Shown here: positions 6,663 to 9,945 of the stretch, one piece after another
Layout: every line of letters begins with the position of its first letter
Position numbering within the stretch: position 1 is the first letter of the stretch
Source of the DNA: an uncultured Eubacteriales bacterium
GTDB taxonomy: Bacteria > Bacillota > Clostridia > Oscillospirales > Oscillospiraceae
Direction: 5' to 3'
NCBI GenBank assembly: GCA_900544945.1
Contig: UQXG01000081.1
Span: 1-9,945 of the forward strand
DNA length: 9,945 nt
Program-made: the position numbers and the translations under genes
The notes under the pieces: model-generated
The model's database searches: none
Told to the model about the DNA's origin: nothing
The model's input: the letters and a program-made list of their open reading frames with translations, nothing else

Positions 6663-6683
6663 TTATTCTTTTTCAATGGTCTC

Positions 6684-6712
6684 ATTATAGCGGCTATTTT
6701 CCGGAGACGCAA
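6684..6712 (-). promoter_or_regulatory. Promoter of the four-gene operon, sigma-A type
   Basis: On the minus strand the -35 is TTGCGT (6707-6712), the spacer 17 bp, and the -10 a perfect TATAAT (6684-6689). A start near 6677 gives a leader of about 66 nt containing the stem-loop at 6631-6662. The promoter lies just downstream of the terminator of the preceding gene on the same strand. I saw no convincing internal promoter in the 1-, 3- and 11-nt gaps, so it probably drives all four genes to pgcA. Confidence 0.8.
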
Positions 6713-6726
6713 CTGTTTTCGGCAAT

Positions 6727-6763
6727 AAAAAAGCTGTCATTGCCGGATAACCGCAATGACAGC
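6727..6763 (-). terminator. Rho-independent terminator of the REC-GGDEF-EAL gene
   Basis: On the minus strand, 6 nt after the stop codon, GCTGTCATTGC (6763-6753) pairs with GCAATGACAGC (6743-6733) in a perfect 11-bp stem. The 9-nt loop can add two GG/CC pairs. The stem is followed at once by TTTTTT (6732-6727). This is a textbook intrinsic terminator and separates this gene from the operon downstream. Confidence 0.95.
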
Positions 6764-6769
6764 CAATGT

Positions 6770-8443
6770 TTATTTTTCTTCCGGGTTGACCCGGGCATAG
6801 TTCTGAGCCTTCCAGTGTTCCTCGAACTGATCCAGTGGCATGGGCTTTGCGAAGAAATAGCCCTGGACGTAATCGCAGCCCGCGGCCTTCAGCCGTTCCA
6901 CCTGCTGCTGGGTTTCCGCTCCCTCGGCCACGATTCCCAGCCCCAGCCGATGACCCATGGTCACGATGTCCCGAAGAATGCTTCTGTCCTCGGGCTTGCC
7001 GGTTTCGTTCCGGACGAACTGCATGTCCAGCTTCAGAACGTCCATCCGCAGCTGCCCCAGCATATTCAGGGAAGAGTAGCCGCTGCCGAAGTCGTCCATC
7101 TCGATGGGAAAGCCCAGCTGGCGCAGCTCCTTCAGCTTCTCCACGATCCGGCTGGCATTGTTCACATAGGCGCTTTCCGTGATTTCCAGGTGAAGATACT
7201 TTGGCTCCACGCCGTACTTTTCGGTCAGTCCCGTCAGGGTCTTCACCAGATCCTGCTGAAAAATGTCCGCCCGGGAGACATTCACAGAAATGGGAATCAT
7301 GGGATGCCCCTCCCGCTTCCACTGCCCCAGCAGGCGGCAGACCTTGTCCCACATATACCGGTCAAGCCTGGGAATGAAGCCGTTCTTTTCAAACAGGGGA
7401 ATGAACTCGCCCGGGGACAGGAAGCCCCACTGGGGGTGGATCCAGCGCACCAGCGCCTCGGCACCGGCGATGCAGCCCTGCTTCAGGCTGTACTTGGGCT
7501 GAAGATACACCAGGAATTCCTCATTTGCCAGAGCCGGCTCCATGGCATCGCTGATGGCCTGCTCCCGCAGAAGCTTTGCCCGCAGGGCATCGTCGTAAAC
7601 CGCCAGAAACTGATTGTATTTTCCCTTGATGCTGTGCACCGCCAGAAGCACCCGATCGCACATCTGCTCCACCTGGACGCTGCGGTCGGTGATCTCGTAA
7701 ACGCCCCAGCGGAACGTCACCTTGTGGTTCAGCACCTCCGGCTCCAGCTCTTTTCCCTCGCCGGTGAGCCACCGGGGGTCGGCCTCCTGGAGGAACAGGA
7801 ACCGATCCGCGCGGAACCGCCCGCAGAAGTTCTCTTTTCCCGCCGTTTTCCGGAGGATGTCAGCAATCGCCCGGAGCAGCCGGTCGCCCTCCCGGACACC
7901 GAAGGTGTCGTTGAACAGCTTGAAATTTTCTACGTTTGCGCAAACGATACAATAGGACTTGTCCGGATTGGCATCCAAACGCTCCCGGAGCTTGCGGTAG
8001 AAAAACTCCCTGGTATAGACCCCGGTAAGCCGGTCGTACTGCAAAAGATTTACAATGGCCGCGTTTTCCCGGAGGTTAATCAGGCTGGCCACCCGGTGCA
8101 GAATCACCTGCGGCCGGTAGGGCTTGGGTACGAAGTCCGTGGCACCGCGGGAAAGAGCCGTCACCTCGTCCTCCTCGCTGTTGGACTGGGTGGTGACGAT
8201 TACGGGGATCGACGACAGCACCGGATCCCCCCGGAGAATGTCCAGCAGGGTATAGCCGTCCATTTTCGGCATCACGACGTCCAGCAGAATCAGAGAGATT
8301 TCCTCTCCCTGCCGCCGGAGCAGCGCAAGCGCAGCCTGGCCGTTCTCCGCCTGCAAGACCTGATAACTTTCCTTCAGAATCGCGCACAGAATCTCCCGGT
8401 TCAGTTCGTTGTCCTCAACGACCAGAATCTGTTTCCGCCCCAT
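6770..8443 (-). CDS. REC-GGDEF(degenerate)-EAL response regulator, probable c-di-GMP phosphodiesterase
   Basis: A 557-residue soluble signalling protein. The receiver domain (about 4-122) has acidic pair E10/D11, phospho-acceptor D55 (LILLDVVMPKMDG), T84/T85 and K107 (PKPY), so it should accept phosphate from a histidine kinase. The GGDEF-like domain (about 135-285) keeps DRLTGVYTREFF but has RADRF (211-215) in place of GGDEF and no RxxD inhibitory site, so cyclase activity is unlikely. The EAL domain (about 295-545) is intact: E329 in EALVRW, N388, E420, D450-D451 in DDFGSGYSS, K471, E508 in AEGAET and Q527. It should hydrolyse c-di-GMP to pGpG. The start at 8443 is chosen because GGGAG sits upstream and the receiver fold begins at once (MGRKQILVVEDN); the 23 extra upstream codons look non-coding. 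No cognate kinase gene is visible. Single-gene transcription unit. Confidence 0.93.
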   Translation of the reverse strand: MGRKQILVVEDNELNREILCAILKESYQVLQAENGQAALALLRRQGEEISLILLDVVMPKMDGYTLLDILRGDPVLSSIPVIVTTQSNSEEDEVTALSRGATDFVPKPYRPQVILHRVASLINLRENAAIVNLLQYDRLTGVYTREFFYRKLRERLDANPDKSYCIVCANVENFKLFNDTFGVREGDRLLRAIADILRKTAGKENFCGRFRADRFLFLQEADPRWLTGEGKELEPEVLNHKVTFRWGVYEITDRSVQVEQMCDRVLLAVHSIKGKYNQFLAVYDDALRAKLLREQAISDAMEPALANEEFLVYLQPKYSLKQGCIAGAEALVRWIHPQWGFLSPGEFIPLFEKNGFIPRLDRYMWDKVCRLLGQWKREGHPMIPISVNVSRADIFQQDLVKTLTGLTEKYGVEPKYLHLEITESAYVNNASRIVEKLKELRQLGFPIEMDDFGSGYSSLNMLGQLRMDVLKLDMQFVRNETGKPEDRSILRDIVTMGHRLGLGIVAEGAETQQQVERLKAAGCDYVQGYFFAKPMPLDQFEEHWKAQNYARVNPEEK

Positions 8444-8523
8444 TGTCTCATCTCCCGTTCCGCTGCGCCAGCCCGGCGGCAGCCTTCGACTTTTCCTCGG
8501 ATTTTTCTGCAAAACTATGCTTT

Positions 8524-8552
8524 AGCATACCATTATGTGCCTGACAAATCAA
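8524..8552 (-). promoter_or_regulatory. Promoter of the REC-GGDEF-EAL gene
   Basis: On the minus strand the -35 is TTGATT (8547-8552), the spacer 17 bp, and the -10 TATGCT (8524-8529), with an extended -10 TG one base upstream. The predicted start near 8517 gives a leader of about 74 nt. An imperfect palindrome, ATGCT-TT-AGCAT (8517-8528), overlaps the -10 and start region. The elements are weaker than at the other promoters here. Confidence 0.6.
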
Positions 8553-8875
8553 GCATGAATTTCCGGTGGTCTTGCAGGTTTCCGGAAAATCCGTATCCTT
8601 TTCCTCTCGTTCGTTACAGGCTTTGCTTCCTATTGCGTTTTGGAAAGGAGATGGCTTTCTTTCTGTAACAAGCCTTCTCCCTCCGCAAGGAAGCCGATCT
8701 TCTCCCGGTTCCGGTGCCGGACATTCCCGCCTGTCCGGACATGGCATAGCAGGAAGATATGACAGCCATATTTTCCGGCTATGCTGCCCGCCCGTTTTGC
8801 AGGATTTCCGGTCTTTTCTTGCACATCATTGTGCTGATTGCCTAAAAATGGTCAAGATTTTTTCACATTGGCGTA
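8553..8875. other. Divergent intergenic spacer with inverted repeats, no gene recognised
   Basis: About 320 bases between the two divergent promoters. Open frames here lack a ribosome binding site or family resemblance and run into promoters. Visible inverted repeats: GTTACAG/CTGTAAC (8613-8619 and 8663-8669, 43 nt apart); CCGGACA/TGTCCGG (8717-8738); palindrome GTCCGGAC (8733-8740); GCATAGC/GCTATGC (8744-8784), enclosing ATATG/CATAT (8757-8771); and GCACA/TGTGC (8821-8834). None is followed by a T-run that would mark a terminator. It could hold regulator sites or a small RNA, but I cannot assign one. Confidence 0.5.
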
Positions 8876-8904
8876 AGAATTCACAATTGCAATTTCAGAA
8901 TTCA
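8876..8904 (+). promoter_or_regulatory. Paired AGAATTCA direct repeats, candidate operator
   Basis: AGAATTCA occurs at 8876-8883 and again at 8897-8904, exactly 21 bp apart (about two helical turns). Each contains the palindrome GAATTC, and they bracket the -35 box of the lipoprotein promoter (8887-8892). The arrangement suits a dimeric regulator bound to one DNA face. The site is AT-rich, so chance is possible. Confidence 0.4.
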
Positions 8905-8915
8905 TCCGCTATAAT
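8887..8915 (+). promoter_or_regulatory. Promoter of the substrate-binding lipoprotein gene
   Basis: The -35 TTGCAA (8887-8892), 17-bp spacer and perfect -10 TATAAT (8910-8915) give a near-consensus sigma-A promoter. The start is expected near 8922, leaving a leader of about 56 nt to the ATG at 8978. Confidence 0.9.
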
Positions 8916-8928
8916 TGCTTCCATAAAG

Positions 8929-8957
8929 ACAGATGTCCGCTCGGCGCGGATATCTGT
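8929..8957 (+). promoter_or_regulatory. Leader stem-loop of the lipoprotein mRNA
   Basis: ACAGATGTCCGC (8929-8940) pairs with GCGGATATCTGT (8946-8957) over 12 bp, including one G-U pair, around a 5-nt loop. It begins about 7 nt into the predicted transcript and ends 6 nt before the GGGAGG ribosome binding site (8964-8969). There is no T-run, so it is more likely a 5' stabilising or translation-modulating hairpin than a terminator. Confidence 0.65.
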
Positions 8958-8977
8958 TCAGATGGGAGGAAAAGAAT

Positions 8978-9945
8978 ATGAAAAAAATCCTAGCAGTCCT
9001 TTTGACCGTATGTATGCTTCTGTCCCTGACCGCCTGCGGCGGCTCCAGCAGCGGTTCCGCCTCCGGCGAGAAGGTCATCAAGATCGGCGTGTTTGAGCCC
9101 TCCTCCGGCGACTCCGCCTCCGGCGGCAAGAAGGAGATTCTGGGTATGCAGTACGCCAACAGCCAGACCCCCGAGGTCACTCTGGGCGGCGAGACTTACA
9201 AGGTTGAGCTGGTCTACGGCGACAACGGCTCCTCCACCGACAAGGCTCCTTCCGCTGCCTCTTCTCTGGTCAGCGCGGGCGTCAGCGTGGTGCTTGGCTC
9301 CTACGGTTCCGGCGTTTCCATCGCGGGCGGCCCCAAGTTTGAAGAGGCCGGCATTCCCGCCATCGGCGTGACCTGCACCAACCCCAACGTCACCGCCGGC
9401 AACAGCTACTACTTCCGTATCTGCTTCCTGGATAACTTCCAGGCCGAGGTTCTGGCAAGCTTCGCCATGGATAAGTTCAGCGCCAAGACTGCCTACTGCC
9501 TGGGCGAAACCGGCAACGAATATGACCAGGGTCTGATTGCCTTCTTCAAGCAGGTCTTTGAGGCCGCCGGCGGCAAGGTCATCACCGACTCCTTCCCCAC
9601 CGGCAACTCCGACTTCGGCTCCTACCTGAACAAGGCCAAGAGCGAAGGCGCTGACGTGATCTTCACCCCCGTGTCCATTGCCTATGCCGTGCAGATCGTC
9701 AAGCAGGCCGCCTCTCTGGGCATCACCGCTCCCTTCCTGGGCTCCGACACCCTGGACGACAACATGGTTCTGGAAGCCATCAAGGGCACCGACCTGAAGC
9801 TGTACGTCTCCACCTTCTATCAGGAGGGCGGCTCCGCCGAGTTTGATGAGGGCATCAAGGCCTACATCAACGGCAGCAGCGAGGCTCTGGCTGCCAACGG
9901 CGGCAACGACACCATCTCCGCCGTCACCGCCATGGGCTACGACGC
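8978..9945 (+). CDS. ABC transporter substrate-binding lipoprotein, branched-chain amino-acid (LivK) type; 3' partial
   Basis: The first 322 codons are visible and the frame is open to the window end. A lipoprotein signal peptide (MKK, hydrophobic 4-17) ends in the lipobox LTAC with Cys20, so the mature protein is anchored to the outer face of the membrane. A Gly/Ser-rich linker follows, then a type I periplasmic-binding fold (Peripla_BP_6 class): IKIGVFEPSSG (about 34-44), a YGDNGSSTDKA strand and loop, VSVVLGSYGSG, GIPAIGVTCTNPNVT, and the second lobe with AYCLGETGNEYDQG and ADVIFTPVSIAYAVQIVKQA. GGGAGG, 8 nt upstream, fixes the ATG. Codons are strongly biased to C/G in third position, more than in its neighbours, which together with the near-consensus promoter suggests high expression. 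Permease and ATPase genes would be expected just beyond the window. The exact ligand (branched-chain amino acid, amide or other small molecule) is not determined. Confidence 0.94.
   Translation, partial: MKKILAVLLTVCMLLSLTACGGSSSGSASGEKVIKIGVFEPSSGDSASGGKKEILGMQYANSQTPEVTLGGETYKVELVYGDNGSSTDKAPSAASSLVSAGVSVVLGSYGSGVSIAGGPKFEEAGIPAIGVTCTNPNVTAGNSYYFRICFLDNFQAEVLASFAMDKFSAKTAYCLGETGNEYDQGLIAFFKQVFEAAGGKVITDSFPTGNSDFGSYLNKAKSEGADVIFTPVSIAYAVQIVKQAASLGITAPFLGSDTLDDNMVLEAIKGTDLKLYVSTFYQEGGSAEFDEGIKAYINGSSEALAANGGNDTISAVTAMGYD

Noticed and set aside
5708..8668. Plus-strand open frame of 986 codons
   Set aside because: It runs antisense through the siroheme protein, the operon promoter and terminator, and the REC-GGDEF-EAL gene. 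The translation has no recognisable domain. It reflects GC-rich third positions on the opposite strand.
8448..8747. Minus-strand frame of 99 codons upstream of the REC-GGDEF-EAL gene
   Set aside because: No ribosome binding site, it spans the predicted promoter and leader, and its translation resembles no family.
8444..8977. T-box or other known riboswitch in front of the lipoprotein gene
   Set aside because: The promoter leaves a leader of only about 56 nt with one simple hairpin. No T-box motif or aptamer core is visible.

Overview
The window is about 60% GC and looks like an anaerobic Firmicute of the Clostridia, most likely an Oscillospiraceae/Oscillospirales gut lineage. This rests on AGGAGG-type ribosome binding sites, TTG(N)3-17-TATAAT promoters, a PgcA-type phosphoglucomutase, a CmpB-family membrane protein, and a spacer full of GC-rich palindromes of a kind I associate with this group. 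The taxonomic call is inference.

Layout from left to right. (1) 57-1925, minus strand: glmS, glucosamine-6-phosphate synthase, with its own promoter and a leader of about 48 nt that is too short for a glmS ribozyme. (2) 1926-2500: gene-poor spacer holding the glmS promoter and a 419-bp composite of stem-loops bounded by a 7-bp inverted repeat; its last stem-loop is also the terminator of the next operon. (3) 6610 down to 2501, minus strand: a tightly packed four-gene operon read from one promoter at about 6684-6712. It encodes a small siroheme/4Fe-4S sulfite/nitrite reductase-like protein, a CmpB-family multi-pass membrane protein with an N-terminal soluble region, a Nudix hydrolase, and alpha-phosphoglucomutase (pgcA). 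Gene spacings are 1, 3 and 11 nt. (4) 8443 down to 6770, minus strand: a REC-GGDEF-EAL protein with a degenerate GGDEF site and an intact EAL catalytic set, so probably a c-di-GMP phosphodiesterase, with its own promoter and a strong terminator. (5) 8444-8977: divergent intergenic region with a promoter for each side and several unexplained inverted repeats. (6) 8978 to the window end, plus strand: a lipoprotein substrate-binding protein of the branched-chain amino-acid (LivK-like) ABC type, cut off by the window edge.

GlmS and PgcA both act around hexose phosphates: GlmS feeds amino-sugar and cell-wall synthesis, and PgcA interconverts glucose-1-P and glucose-6-P. Their proximity may be only chromosomal clustering, because they have separate promoters with a terminator between them. 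The co-operonic siroheme protein, CmpB-like protein and Nudix hydrolase have no obvious shared pathway with PgcA.

I do not see a clear new defence, mobile or biosynthetic system. The least explained items are the orphan sulfite-reductase-like protein in a sugar-phosphate operon, the leader stem-loop between 10-bp direct repeats upstream of it, and the composite palindromic repeat.
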